Of a stretch of 64,000 nucleotides of DNA, positions 50,222-59,238 are shown piece after piece. The stretch is from JARRKC01 sp963723965 (lineage in GTDB: Bacteria > Acidobacteriota > UBA6911 > RPQK01 > JAPXNP01): positions 558,001 through 622,000 of the forward strand of contig CAVRSV010000007.1 of NCBI GenBank assembly GCA_963723965.1, read 5' to 3'. Each line of letters starts with the position of its first letter. Position 1 is the first letter of the stretch. Both the position numbers and the translations under genes were made by a program. The notes under the pieces were generated by a model. That model had not been told where the DNA came from. It worked only from the letters and a program-made list of their open reading frames with translations, and did no database searches.

Positions 50222-52932
50222 GACCTCAGTCGTCGTGCGGCCGCTGCGCCTTCCCGCTCGCGCCGCTGTCTTTTCAGGAAGATCCACACACCCAACAGAA
50301 AGACCGGGATGGGCGGCAGAAGGACGGCAAAAGTCCGGATGCCGTTTTGGATCCGCCGGGTCTGCTCCTCGGTTTTCTCGCGGCTGGCATGGATCTTGGC
50401 TTCCTTGGTGGACTCGATGTTGGCCTTGAGCACCTCGAACTTCCGGCTCTCGGACTCCTGCAGGTTGCGGGCCATGATCTGCTTGGTGCGATCGTCGAGA
50501 TCGGTGCGCTGCCGCATCTCCGCGACCTTGCGATCGAGGGCGGACTGGGCGTCCTTGAGCGCTGCGTCCGCCTCGTTCTCGGCCTGCTTCTCCTCCGCGA
50601 TGCGCTCTGTGGTGAAGGCCCGCGTCTGCTCCTCGACCCGCTCCAGCGTCCGGTGGCGGACCCGCTTGCTGCGAAGCGCGATGAAGGATTCGTCCCCCGC
50701 CAGCACGTCCATGCAGTTGAGGAAGAAGGAGACATTGTCGAAGTTCAGATTCTGGGGCCCCTGTGCGCGCAGATCGAAGAACTGCTGTGAGATGAAGTCC
50801 ACGTCCGCCACCGCGATCACGTGGATCGGGCGGGCGGCCGGAATCCGGGCCTGTTCGGCGTCGGAATCGGCCGGGTCCGACTTCTCCTCGTCCGCCGACT
50901 CACCGGAACTGGCGACGGCACCCCGCACTTCGGCGGCCACGGTGAAGACGGAATCGTCCGGCTCGTGCCGGAGGTTTCGGTTGAGCTGCACGCCGAAGAA
51001 ATTCCGCTGCAGGAGCTGGGAATAGGCAAAGGTGCCGGAGATCTTCCCGGTCTGGACCAGAGGAGTGAAGGTCAACTTCGTGTCCACCGCCTTCTGGAAA
51101 TCACCCGGGTAGAGGAACACGAGTTCCTGCATCGGCGCCGACTCGGGCGCCTGGGGATTGAAGGCCTCGGGATTCTCGTTCCCCGGGCCGACGAAAACCA
51201 CCTCGGGGGGAAGCTGGGCCAGATCGGGATGGGGGTTGTAGGTATCCCAGACAACGCGACCCGAATTCCAGTTGATCCCGATCCCGGCCATCAGGGCTCC
51301 GATGTTTCCCTTGGGTTCCTGGGGCGCCTGATTGCGCGTGAAGGGATTCTGGTTGGCTCCCGGCTGCTCCGACGGAGCCAGACCCGGGTTGACCAGGGGC
51401 AGTGGATCGACCAGCAGCAGGGTCGGAGTGCCCCGCTGGATGGCCGCCGCCAGTTTGTCCATGGCGGGCTGCGGCAGCGATGAAGGCAGCACCACCAGCA
51501 GGCCGTCCAGATCGTCCGGGATCTCGGCATCCGGCTGCAGCCGGACGACGTCGTACTGCTTCTTCAACTCCTCGACGACGGCCCACTGCGGGGAATTGCG
51601 CATGGTCTGGAAGTCGATGCCGCCAAAGAGGTTGATGCCCGTCTGCAGGACGCCCACCTTCTTGCGGGCGGTTCCGGCGACGATGCGGATACTGCGTGTC
51701 AGCTCATACTCGGGCGACAAGCCGCGGTCCAGAAATGGGATCACCTGGTCCGACGCACCGGAGGTAACGGCAATGCCCATGAAGATCTGGTCGAGGCCGG
51801 CCCTTCCGCTTCCCAGATCGGCCACCTGGTGGGGCATGATCCCGAATTTCTCTCTCGCTTCCCGGGCCTCCGGGCTGAAGGGAACCGTATCCCGCAAGAG
51901 AACCTGCACGCGAGAGCCGGCGATGGAGTCGATCTCGTGCAGCGTACTGAGCAGATTCGCGCGCGCCTGGACGTACGACTGGGGCACCTCGGGGCTCACG
52001 TAGGCCTGCACGAAGACGGTCCGTCCCTCGGGCAATTCGGAGAGGATCTGGTGGGTCTCGCTGCTCAGCGAATGGAGCCGCTCCGCCGTCACATCCAGCC
52101 GTCCGCCGGTTCGGGCGAGGAGGACGTTGACGCTGAGCACCACCAGCAGGACTCCCAGAACGCGAACGGCCTGGTGCAGCGACGTCGACCGTCCTTCCCA
52201 CTCCTTCGGCCAGTGCCGCCGATCGACGATCAGCGTATTGACATAGAGCATCGTCGCGGACAGGCCGAGGAAGTAGAAAGCACCGGAGAGGCTGATGACA
52301 CCGCCCGCGAAATCCTGGAAATGGGCGACCAGTCCATGAGCGTCCAGGGCGTGCCCGAACGTCGGGCTGACCACGCCGACCAGCGACCCGGCAAAGGTCG
52401 CCAGGGCACAGAACACGGCGCCCAGGATGAAGGCGATCGCCGCATTGGCGGTCAGCTGGGAGGCTACCATCCCGACGCTGATCAGGGCGGCTCCGACCAG
52501 CCAGTAGCCCAGATAGTTGGACAGCATGACCCCCGGATCCGGACGCCCGAGCCAGTACAGCACCACGACGTGACTCAGCGAAAGAAGCAGCGCCGCGGAG
52601 TAGATCCCCAGCGTGGAGAGATACTTCCCCAACACGACTTCGAAGCTGCTGGCCGGCATGGTGAGCAGCAGTTCGTCGGTGGACTGCCGCTTCTCTTCGG
52701 CCCAGACCGACATGGTCAGCGCCGGGATGAAGACCAGCAACAGGAAGGGGAAAAGCTGATTGAGCTCGTCCAGATTGGCCAGATTGTTCAGGAAGAATCG
52801 ATCTTGCCAGAAGGCGGCGGCGGCACTCAGGAAGATGAACAGCGTGATGAAGACATAGCCTGTGGGATTGCTGAAATAGCGTTTCAGGTCCCTCAGCACC
52901 AGTGCCTTGACGAAATTCCTATTGGTCCCCAT
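50218..52932 (-). CDS. Fused ABC-2 permease and GldG-like auxiliary protein
   Basis: A 904-aa fusion. Residues 1 to about 240 are a six-helix ABC-2 permease (GldF-like: SNPTGYVFITLFIFLSAAAA, then MSVWAEEKRQSTDELLLTMP). From about 260 comes a second membrane segment and the GldG/ABC_transp_aux domain (RLHSLSSETHQILSELP). A coiled coil (about 770-870) and a final membrane helix follow. In Bacteroidetes these are separate gliding genes; outside that phylum fused versions are of unknown function. It overlaps the ATPase gene by 14 bases. Confidence 0.92.
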   Translation of the reverse strand: MGTNRNFVKALVLRDLKRYFSNPTGYVFITLFIFLSAAAAFWQDRFFLNNLANLDELNQLFPFLLLVFIPALTMSVWAEEKRQSTDELLLTMPASSFEVVLGKYLSTLGIYSAALLLSLSHVVVLYWLGRPDPGVMLSNYLGYWLVGAALISVGMVASQLTANAAIAFILGAVFCALATFAGSLVGVVSPTFGHALDAHGLVAHFQDFAGGVISLSGAFYFLGLSATMLYVNTLIVDRRHWPKEWEGRSTSLHQAVRVLGVLLVVLSVNVLLARTGGRLDVTAERLHSLSSETHQILSELPEGRTVFVQAYVSPEVPQSYVQARANLLSTLHEIDSIAGSRVQVLLRDTVPFSPEAREAREKFGIMPHQVADLGSGRAGLDQIFMGIAVTSGASDQVIPFLDRGLSPEYELTRSIRIVAGTARKKVGVLQTGINLFGGIDFQTMRNSPQWAVVEELKKQYDVVRLQPDAEIPDDLDGLLVVLPSSLPQPAMDKLAAAIQRGTPTLLLVDPLPLVNPGLAPSEQPGANQNPFTRNQAPQEPKGNIGALMAGIGINWNSGRVVWDTYNPHPDLAQLPPEVVFVGPGNENPEAFNPQAPESAPMQELVFLYPGDFQKAVDTKLTFTPLVQTGKISGTFAYSQLLQRNFFGVQLNRNLRHEPDDSVFTVAAEVRGAVASSGESADEEKSDPADSDAEQARIPAARPIHVIAVADVDFISQQFFDLRAQGPQNLNFDNVSFFLNCMDVLAGDESFIALRSKRVRHRTLERVEEQTRAFTTERIAEEKQAENEADAALKDAQSALDRKVAEMRQRTDLDDRTKQIMARNLQESESRKFEVLKANIESTKEAKIHASREKTEEQTRRIQNGIRTFAVLLPPIPVFLLGVWIFLKRQRREREGAAAARRLRS

Positions 52933-53752
52933 CGCGCACCCCCGTCTGCTGGCTCTCCACGGATCCGGGCCCGGATGCCTGAGGCCGGGAACTGCTGCCC
53001 GGCGCTTGCGCCGGGGGGGCCGGAAGGCCGAAGTTGGTCAACTGGTAGAACGGCTCCTCGAGCGACCCGTCCCGGGCCAGTTCTCCGGGGGTGCCGTCGA
53101 AGACCAGACGGCCGGCGTGGATCAACAGCACCCGGTCTGACGTGGCTTCGACTTCGCGCAGAATGTGCGTCGAAATCAGGATCGTCTTGGTCTCGGCCAG
53201 ATGACGAATGCTCTTGCGGAACTCGCGGATCTGATTCGGATCCAGACCCGCCGTCGGTTCGTCCATGATGAGAACATCCGGATCGTGCAGCAGGGCCTGG
53301 GCCAGGCCCACCCGTTGCCGGTATCCCTTGGAGAGTTTTCCGATCGGTTTCTCCAGGACCTCCTGCAGACCGCAGCGGTCGGAGACCCAGGCAGCCCGCT
53401 CGGCGAGCTCACGACTCTCGAGACCGCGGGCCGCTCCAAAGAAATCGAGGAGCTCCTGGGGCGTCATGTCCAGGTACAGGGGACCGTTCTCGGGTAGATA
53501 GCCCATCCGGCGGGCCGCCTCGAGACGGTCCCGCTGGATGTCCAGGCCTGCGATGTACGCCGTTCCCTCGCTCGGGGCCAGATACCCCGACAGAATCTTC
53601 ATGGTGGTACTCTTCCCGGCCCCGTTCGGGCCCAGGAAAGCCACCACCTGCCCCGCAGGAATGCGGAAAGAAATGTCCTCGATCGCGACGAAGGAGCCGT
53701 AGTACTTCGACAGGCCCCGCGCCTCGATCATGGCGATATCGGACTCAACCAT
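52919..53752 (-). CDS. ABC transporter ATP-binding protein (GldA-like)
   Basis: A 277-aa ATPase from ATG 53752. Walker A FLGPNGAGKSTT, Q-loop YLPENGPLY, signature LSKGYRQRVG, Walker B VLIMDEPTAGLDP and the switch His (ISTHIL) are intact. The last 35 residues are Pro/Ser/Ala-rich. It energises the ABC-2 permease encoded next. An upstream extension to 53803 is rejected. Export substrate unknown. Confidence 0.94.
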   Translation of the reverse strand: MVESDIAMIEARGLSKYYGSFVAIEDISFRIPAGQVVAFLGPNGAGKSTTMKILSGYLAPSEGTAYIAGLDIQRDRLEAARRMGYLPENGPLYLDMTPQELLDFFGAARGLESRELAERAAWVSDRCGLQEVLEKPIGKLSKGYRQRVGLAQALLHDPDVLIMDEPTAGLDPNQIREFRKSIRHLAETKTILISTHILREVEATSDRVLLIHAGRLVFDGTPGELARDGSLEEPFYQLTNFGLPAPPAQAPGSSSRPQASGPGSVESQQTGVRDGDQ

Positions 53753-53833
53753 ACCTTCTGTCTCCCAATTCAACGCTTCCGGGGCGGCCGAACCGTTTCC
53801 CACTTCCGCGCCGTCAGGCCCTCCGGCCGCGTA

Positions 53834-54700
53834 TCAGGCCGATTCCGGGTTGACAGCACAAATACGATAACCCTCCTCGAGCGAGGTGAGCGGATCCCGC
53901 CGGGGAACGAATTCCTGGCCGATGAAACCCTGGTACCCCGTCTCCAGGATCGCCCGGACGATGGCGGGATAGTTCAGTTCCTGCGTTCCGTCGATCTCAT
54001 TTCGACCGGGCACCCCGCCCGTATGGTAATGAGCGATATATTCGTGGTTTTCGCGAATGGTCCGGATGACGTCTCCCTCCATGATCTGCATGTGGTAGAT
54101 GTCGTAGAGGAGTTTCACCCGTTCCGATCCGACGGCTTGGATCAGACGCACACCCCAGGCCGTGTGGTCCGCCATGTAGTCCTTGTGGTCCACCTTGCTG
54201 TTGAGGAGTTCGAGGCAGACGGTCACTCCCCGCTGCTCCGCGTAGCCGGCAACCCGCTTGAGTCCTGTGGCACAGTTGCGCAGTCCTACCTCGTCATCCA
54301 TCCCCGCCCGGTTGCCCGAAAAGCAGATCACGTTCGGCAGTTGCTGGTCCGCGGCCACGTCAATGGCGCGGCGGAGCTCGGCCTCGCACCGTTCGTGGTT
54401 CTCGACCCGGTTCAGGCAGTCGTTGATGGGACCGGTCCCGTTGAGCAGGGCGCAGGTGAGCCCATGGGCCTTGACGGTCGCCACGTCCTTCGGTCCCAGC
54501 AGCTCGATGGAGCGGTATCCGATTCTGGCGGCCTCCGCGGCAAGTCTGTCGAGCGGGATCGACTGATAACACCAGCGACAGACCGATTGGTGGATCGCTC
54601 CCGGCACTGCCGCCCGGATCGGGACCTCCGACCAGCGGAGGGCGGCAAGCCCCGCTGCCGCTCCTGCGAGCGCCTCTCTACGGTTGATCGATTCAGCCAT
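53834..54700 (-). CDS. Sugar phosphate isomerase/epimerase-type TIM barrel (hydroxypyruvate isomerase-like), Tat-exported
   Basis: A 288-aa protein. The start MAESINRREALAGAAAGLAAL carries a twin-arginine motif, so it is probably exported folded. The AP_endonuc_2 barrel has metal ligands in CLELLNSKVDHKDYM (Glu), LLYDIYHMQIMEGD (Asp/His), HYHTGGVPGRNEID (His) and FIGQEF (Glu). This ligand pattern fits hydroxypyruvate isomerase and related epimerases. Substrate unknown. It lies 3 bases from the preceding gene and 81 from the ABC genes, likely one transcript. Confidence 0.85.
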   Translation of the reverse strand: MAESINRREALAGAAAGLAALRWSEVPIRAAVPGAIHQSVCRWCYQSIPLDRLAAEAARIGYRSIELLGPKDVATVKAHGLTCALLNGTGPINDCLNRVENHERCEAELRRAIDVAADQQLPNVICFSGNRAGMDDEVGLRNCATGLKRVAGYAEQRGVTVCLELLNSKVDHKDYMADHTAWGVRLIQAVGSERVKLLYDIYHMQIMEGDVIRTIRENHEYIAHYHTGGVPGRNEIDGTQELNYPAIVRAILETGYQGFIGQEFVPRRDPLTSLEEGYRICAVNPESA

Positions 54701-54703
54701 TGG

Positions 54704-55396
54704 TTAACCTCCTCCTGGCTCAGGGACCATACCCATCCCAAGATAGCGACCCTCCGGCCCGGGCACTGCAGACGCTCGGCCTGAGAATCGCACTGAACGC
54801 TGGCAATCAGGGTCTTCGTTGTTGCACGGGCATCGACGCACGGGTCGGCGGCGTCGAGGAGTATCCGTCCCGCTCGAATCCCGCTTGGCGGCTTCGGCTC
54901 CCGCAGGAGGCCGCTGGAGAACCGTGTTCGGTCGTGCCGAGTTGAAGGCCGGTGACTCCTCATCCGGATTCGGCGAATCCGCCTCGGTCACCGGGGCCCG
55001 GGAACCGGGACGGTTGGCCGGTGAGTTCCCGATCTGGACGGCCCGGCTGGACGGCAGAGTCCGATTCGCCGGAGGCGGAGTCCGACGCGTTACGGCCGGC
55101 GCACGTCCCATCCCCCCGGGCACACCCACGACGCCCGACGGGCGCGCGTCGCCCGCAGGAGAACCGGCACCACCGACGACCGCACCGTTGGCCGTCGTCG
55201 TGGAGTTTTGCAGGACGGAGGGGACTTCGGTTGCAGGAGTCCGGGAGGGGACCCGCGTCGAACTTTGCTGGATCAGCTGGTCGACGTTCAATGTCGCCGT
55301 CGGGGAGGATCCCAGGAAGGTCAGCGAGAGGACGTACAGGACGACCAACACTCCCGCCGCCGCCAGGGCCATGTTGATCTGATTCACATACTTCAA
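54704..55396 (-). CDS. Single-pass membrane protein with disordered Pro/Ser/Arg-rich tail
   Basis: A 230-aa protein of unknown function. A membrane helix at about 9-29 (MALAAAGVLVVLYVLSLTFL) is followed by about 190 residues of low complexity rich in Pro, Ser, Arg, Gly and Ala, with a CPCNNEDPDC cluster near 195. The start is TTG 55396 within a TTGA overlap with the upstream stop and has AAGGGG 7 bases before it. Codon use is like its neighbours. The position between a GT-C protein and an exported isomerase suggests an envelope role. Confidence 0.6.
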   Translation of the reverse strand: MKYVNQINMALAAAGVLVVLYVLSLTFLGSSPTATLNVDQLIQQSSTRVPSRTPATEVPSVLQNSTTTANGAVVGGAGSPAGDARPSGVVGVPGGMGRAPAVTRRTPPPANRTLPSSRAVQIGNSPANRPGSRAPVTEADSPNPDEESPAFNSARPNTVLQRPPAGAEAAKRDSSGTDTPRRRRPVRRCPCNNEDPDCQRSVRFSGRASAVPGPEGRYLGMGMVPEPGGG

Positions 55397-56802
55397 GGCT
55401 TTGCCCCTTCTTGATCCGGGTTCGATCCGAGCCGGCTCAGCGCCTCCCGTGCATAATCACTTCCGGCATTCAACGAGAGTGCGTGTGAATAGTACTCGGC
55501 GGCTTGACTGATCTGTCCGTTCACTTCGGCGCAATAACCGAGGCCAGAATAGCTCATGTCGTCCAGGGGGTTCAAATCCACCGCCCGGGCGAAATACCGA
55601 CATGCTTCCTCGGTTCTGCCCCGTTTCGACAGCGCCACGGCCAGGTTGTAGGCGGCGAGATCCGCCGCAGGCTCTGCGGCCGCTGCTTCTCGCCAGAGGG
55701 CCACATCGTCCTGCCAGACACGGTGCCGGGACTGGGTCATGGTCAGGCCGGCCAGAACGAAGAGTGTGAGCAGAGCCGGTTCGAGTCCGCGGCGCAGGAC
55801 CGACACACTCAGCCCCTTCCCCAAGCGGAGAACCGCGTGTCGCATCAACCACACGCCCGTCCAGGCGGGCCCTGCCAGTGCCAGATAGGCCCGGCTCTCG
55901 CTGAAGGGCTCGCTGTTGGGAACCAACACCGAGGGGAGCAGCAACAGGCAGGCCCACCCGATTCCGAGCCAGGCCGGCGCAAACCGTCGCCCGGCGATCA
56001 GGGTCGCGACCGCCAGGCCGGCCAGCGCCCCCGCTCCCACGAGCACATGGATGGGGCTGACGGACGAAGGTCCGTGGTAAACGGAGAAGCGGCTCGGCCC
56101 GATCATCCACCCCAGATACTGGAACAGAATGACGGGAGCCCTGAGCCAGAAGGCGACCCACCCCGTATAGGTCCAGGCGAATTCGACCGGAGACGCGAGC
56201 ACGAAACCGTACACGAAGCCGGCGATGTCCAGGCCGGCCAGAGCCAGCCCCGGCTTCAGGATGCGGCGGTCGAGCAGGATCAAGGGGACCAAAAGCACCA
56301 GCGCTTCGGCCCGGCTCCAGACCGCAAGCTGCAGGGCCAGCAGCGCCCACCACGGATGCCGTTGGACCAGCAGGATCGCCGCCAGGCCGAAGGCGGACAT
56401 GAGCAGCAGCGAGCGGGCCCAGACGTAATCGACGACCTGGGCTTGGGCCGGGTGGACGAGAAAGATGAGCGCAGTGCCGAGGGCCAGGCCGTCCGAACCG
56501 CTCCAGCGCCGAACGACCAGAAACAGCAGGATTCCCACCAGGGCGTGCAACAGCACATTGACCGCATGAAAGGCGGCGGGGTCGGCCCCGGAAAGACGAT
56601 ACTGCAGGAAGAAGGACCACAGCGTCAGGGGCCTTCCTCCGTACATCTGAGCGAAGGAACCGTAATCAAAGGATGCCCCTGTCACTCGGGGACTCTCGAG
56701 CAGCAGGGGAAAGTCATCATAGTGGAAGGTCCCCGGGAACGAGGCCCAGTACGCCGCCATCGTGACCAGCACCAGCAACAGGACAGCCGGGATGCGTTTC
56801 AT
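55393..56802 (-). CDS. TMTC-like GT-C membrane protein with C-terminal TPRs
   Basis: A 469-aa protein from ATG 56802. About nine membrane helices (to residue 375) are followed by two to three tetratricopeptide repeats (AAYNLAVALSKRGRTEEACRY, MSYSGLGYCAEVNGQISQAA). The first periplasmic loop has FHYDDFPLL, the Asp-Asp of TMTC-type O-mannosyltransferases and related GT-C enzymes. It could glycosylate exported proteins or lipids. An upstream extension to 56871 is rejected because the first helix begins right after ATG 56802. Confidence 0.82.
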   Translation of the reverse strand: MKRIPAVLLLVLVTMAAYWASFPGTFHYDDFPLLLESPRVTGASFDYGSFAQMYGGRPLTLWSFFLQYRLSGADPAAFHAVNVLLHALVGILLFLVVRRWSGSDGLALGTALIFLVHPAQAQVVDYVWARSLLLMSAFGLAAILLVQRHPWWALLALQLAVWSRAEALVLLVPLILLDRRILKPGLALAGLDIAGFVYGFVLASPVEFAWTYTGWVAFWLRAPVILFQYLGWMIGPSRFSVYHGPSSVSPIHVLVGAGALAGLAVATLIAGRRFAPAWLGIGWACLLLLPSVLVPNSEPFSESRAYLALAGPAWTGVWLMRHAVLRLGKGLSVSVLRRGLEPALLTLFVLAGLTMTQSRHRVWQDDVALWREAAAAEPAADLAAYNLAVALSKRGRTEEACRYFARAVDLNPLDDMSYSGLGYCAEVNGQISQAAEYYSHALSLNAGSDYAREALSRLGSNPDQEGAKP

Positions 56803-56869
56803 GAGACCTTGTGATGTTGATGCCGCACGGGCGGAAAAGTTCACTCCCCTTCCCCTTCCGGTACCGGCC

Positions 56870-57457
56870 ATGACGTCGGCGGCAAAAACTGCCAGAATCC
56901 AGTATATGCTCGAAAGAAAACGTGGAAGACTGCTCTCGACCCGCGACGTCTATCGCGGAAAGATCGTCGATCTCGTGGTGGATGAAATCGAGATTTCCGG
57001 GATTCGAACCATCCGCGAGGTCGTTCGCCACCCGGGCGGCGTCGTCGTGCTGGCCCTCACACCCGACGGAACGATCCCCTTCGTCCGTCAGCACCGCTAC
57101 CCCGTCAATCGCGACCTGCTCGAACTGCCCGCAGGCAAGATCGACGACCGAGAGGATCCGTCCCGAACCGCGGCCCGGGAACTCGAAGAGGAAACCGGAT
57201 TCCGCCCGGAGTCCCTGGCCCGGATTCACAGCTTCTATTCATCCCCGGGGTTTTGCGACGAGCTCCTCCACTTCTATTTCGCCCCCAGGGTCCGTCCGGT
57301 CGAAGCCCGCCCCGAGTTCGACGAGTACCTCGAGATCGAGTTCTACACGTTGGACGAATCGCTCGCCCTGATCGACCGTGGAGAGATCCAGGATGCCAAG
57401 ACCATGTGCGCGCTCTACTGGCTGCGCAACCGTAATTCGACCGGCGATACACACTGA
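56870..57457 (+). CDS. NUDIX hydrolase (ADP-ribose pyrophosphatase-like)
   Basis: About 195 aa. The Nudix box GKIDDREDPSRTAARELEEE-TGF fits G-X5-E-X7-REUXEEXGU exactly. The preceding FVRQHRYPVNRDLLELPAG and following SFYSSPGFCDELLHFYFA match ADP-ribose/ADP-sugar pyrophosphatases. ATG 56870 is used; ATG 56906 is also possible and neither has a Shine-Dalgarno. It diverges from the TMTC-like gene by 67 bases. Confidence 0.92.
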   Translation: MTSAAKTARIQYMLERKRGRLLSTRDVYRGKIVDLVVDEIEISGIRTIREVVRHPGGVVVLALTPDGTIPFVRQHRYPVNRDLLELPAGKIDDREDPSRTAARELEEETGFRPESLARIHSFYSSPGFCDELLHFYFAPRVRPVEARPEFDEYLEIEFYTLDESLALIDRGEIQDAKTMCALYWLRNRNSTGDTH

Positions 57458-57460
57458 GCA

Positions 57461-57493
57461 CCGGGAGGCTTGCGGGCTTCTGTGTCCTCCCGG
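57461..57493 (+). terminator. Hairpin after the NUDIX gene
   Basis: CCGGGAGG (57461-57468) pairs perfectly with CCTCCCGG (57486-57493) over a 17-base loop, 4 bases after the NUDIX stop. No clear U-tract, so either a weak terminator or an RNA hairpin. The rest of the gap to 57646 holds a TTGACA (57603-57608) without a matching -10. Confidence 0.4.
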
Positions 57494-57646
57494 CAGGATC
57501 GGCTGCACTCGCCCTCGCCACTCCGCCCGGAGCTGCGGACCGCGCCCGCCCCGGACCGACCTCGCCGCAGATTCCGCCGGGGTCCTCCCCAACCTTTTCG
57601 GGTTGACACGGGTCTCAACCTCGCGAGTGAAGCGAAAAGGCTCCTG

Positions 57647-58237
57647 ATGACACTGGACGACAACGAGCTGGTCATGCAGGTACGGAACGGCAATGCGGCG
57701 GCATTCGAGGAACTGGTCCGCCGTTACGACCGGAGGGTCCTGTCGACGGCTCTCAGGTACACCGGGGATCGGGAGGCTGCGCAGGATGTGTATCAAGAGG
57801 TCTTCATGAGAGTGCATCGGGCGATTGACACCTTCAGATTCCAGAGCCGGTTTTCGACCTGGCTCTTCCGGATCGTGACGAACGTGTGTCTGACCCGTCA
57901 GGGCCGGCAACGAAACAACCGTCACGTGCCCATCGAGGGAGAATCGCTGCGGGAGCCCGGTCGCGACGATGGCAATGCGGGCAACGTGCCTCGGCAACTG
58001 ATGAATCATGCGACGCCTGACCAGGCGGCGCTCAGCTCGGAGATCGGCCCACGCATTCGATCCGCCCTGGCCGGTCTCTCGTCCCAGCAGCGAATGGTCT
58101 TCGTCCTGCGCCACTTCGAGGGCTACAAGCTGCGGGAGATCGCCGAGTTGCTCGATTGTGCGGAAGGAACCGTCAAGAAACACCTCTTCACTGCAGTCCG
58201 CAAGCTGAGGGAAGAGCTCTACGAGATTTACTGCTGA
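57647..58237 (+). CDS. ECF-type RNA polymerase sigma factor
   Basis: A 196-aa ECF factor. Region 2 has AAQDVYQEVFMRVHRAIDTF and FSTWLFRIVTNVCLTRQ; region 4 has LSSQQRMVFVLRHFEGYKLREIA followed by the recognition helix EGTVKKHLFTAVRKLREEL. It is a separate lineage from the two other sigma factors in the window. It is followed 11 bases later by its anti-sigma gene. Confidence 0.93.
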   Translation: MTLDDNELVMQVRNGNAAAFEELVRRYDRRVLSTALRYTGDREAAQDVYQEVFMRVHRAIDTFRFQSRFSTWLFRIVTNVCLTRQGRQRNNRHVPIEGESLREPGRDDGNAGNVPRQLMNHATPDQAALSSEIGPRIRSALAGLSSQQRMVFVLRHFEGYKLREIAELLDCAEGTVKKHLFTAVRKLREELYEIYC

Positions 58238-58248
58238 GGCAGGCGACG

Positions 58249-59208
58249 ATGAAACACCAGGAATATCAAGAGTTGATCGTGATGCGGCTCTACGGTGAGC
58301 TTTCTCCGGAAGAGGGCGCGCGTCTGGACGACCACCTCCTGTCCTGCACCTCGTGCCGGGACGAGGCGGAGGCCTACTCGAAACTGTTCAGTGCCATCGA
58401 GGAGCACGCTCCCATGGTTCCCATGGAAGACCTCGTGGGAGCGCGCGAGAGGCTGCTCGAGACACTGCCGCAGGGAGGAGCGCGCCGCAAAGGGGCGCAC
58501 ATCCGGCGGACGAGCGGGCGGTTGATTGCCTGGTTCCACCCTGGCACTGCCACGGCCCGGGCGGGCGCCGCAGCGGGCCTGCTCGGCTTCGGCCTGCTGC
58601 TCGGATATTTCTTCTTTTCCCCCGGGCCGGGCGCCTCGGGCCTGCCCGGGTTGCTCGATCCGTTCAGGAACCGGGACCTCAGTATCACGTCCGTTCGTTT
58701 CGAGCATTCCGATCCGCAATCCAACTCGGTCATTCTCTCCTTCAACGTCGCCCGCGAGGTCCGGCTCGAAGGCGACCTCGACGATCCTGAGATACAGCGT
58801 GTTCTCGCCTATGCCCTGATCAGCGAGGACAATCCGGGCGTTCGCCTGCGTGCGGTCAACGCACTCGGCGCGGAGAGCAGGCCCGATCAGGAAACGACGG
58901 CCGCCCTGATCGGCGCCATGAAGACGGACCCCAACCCCGCAGTCCGGCACCAGGCCCTGCTGGCCTTGAGCAGCTACCCGTCCACCGGCGAGATCAAGCA
59001 GGCCTTCGCGGAAGTGCTGCTGCAGGACAAGAACGCCCGTCTGCGCATTGAGGCCATCGACGCCCTGCAGTCGGCGGTGGACAAGGGGTCCCGGCTTGAC
59101 CCGGACCTTGTCCAGGAGCTGGGTCGCAAGCTCGTCGACGACGAGAACAGCTACATCCGGAGAAAGGCAAGATCCTTTCTGACCGAGGCCGGCTACAGCG
59201 CCAACTAG
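58249..59208 (+). CDS. Anti-sigma factor with zinc finger and HEAT-like repeats
   Basis: A 319-aa protein. The N-terminal zf-HC2 domain has LDDHLLSCTSCRDE (His-X3-Cys-X2-Cys) near 27-40. A membrane helix at about 104-124 follows. The periplasmic part contains three to four HEAT-like repeats of about 33 residues (EDNPGVRLRAVNALGAESR, TDPNPAVRHQALLALSSYPS, DKNARLRIEAIDALQSAVD, DENSYIRRKARSFLTEAGY). HEAT repeats suggest it senses a protein partner. It is placed between its sigma gene and a beta-solenoid gene 30 bases downstream. Confidence 0.88.
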   Translation: MKHQEYQELIVMRLYGELSPEEGARLDDHLLSCTSCRDEAEAYSKLFSAIEEHAPMVPMEDLVGARERLLETLPQGGARRKGAHIRRTSGRLIAWFHPGTATARAGAAAGLLGFGLLLGYFFFSPGPGASGLPGLLDPFRNRDLSITSVRFEHSDPQSNSVILSFNVAREVRLEGDLDDPEIQRVLAYALISEDNPGVRLRAVNALGAESRPDQETTAALIGAMKTDPNPAVRHQALLALSSYPSTGEIKQAFAEVLLQDKNARLRIEAIDALQSAVDKGSRLDPDLVQELGRKLVDDENSYIRRKARSFLTEAGYSAN

Positions 59209-59238
59209 ATTCCGTAGCAAAACAGAGGAGCAAGCACC

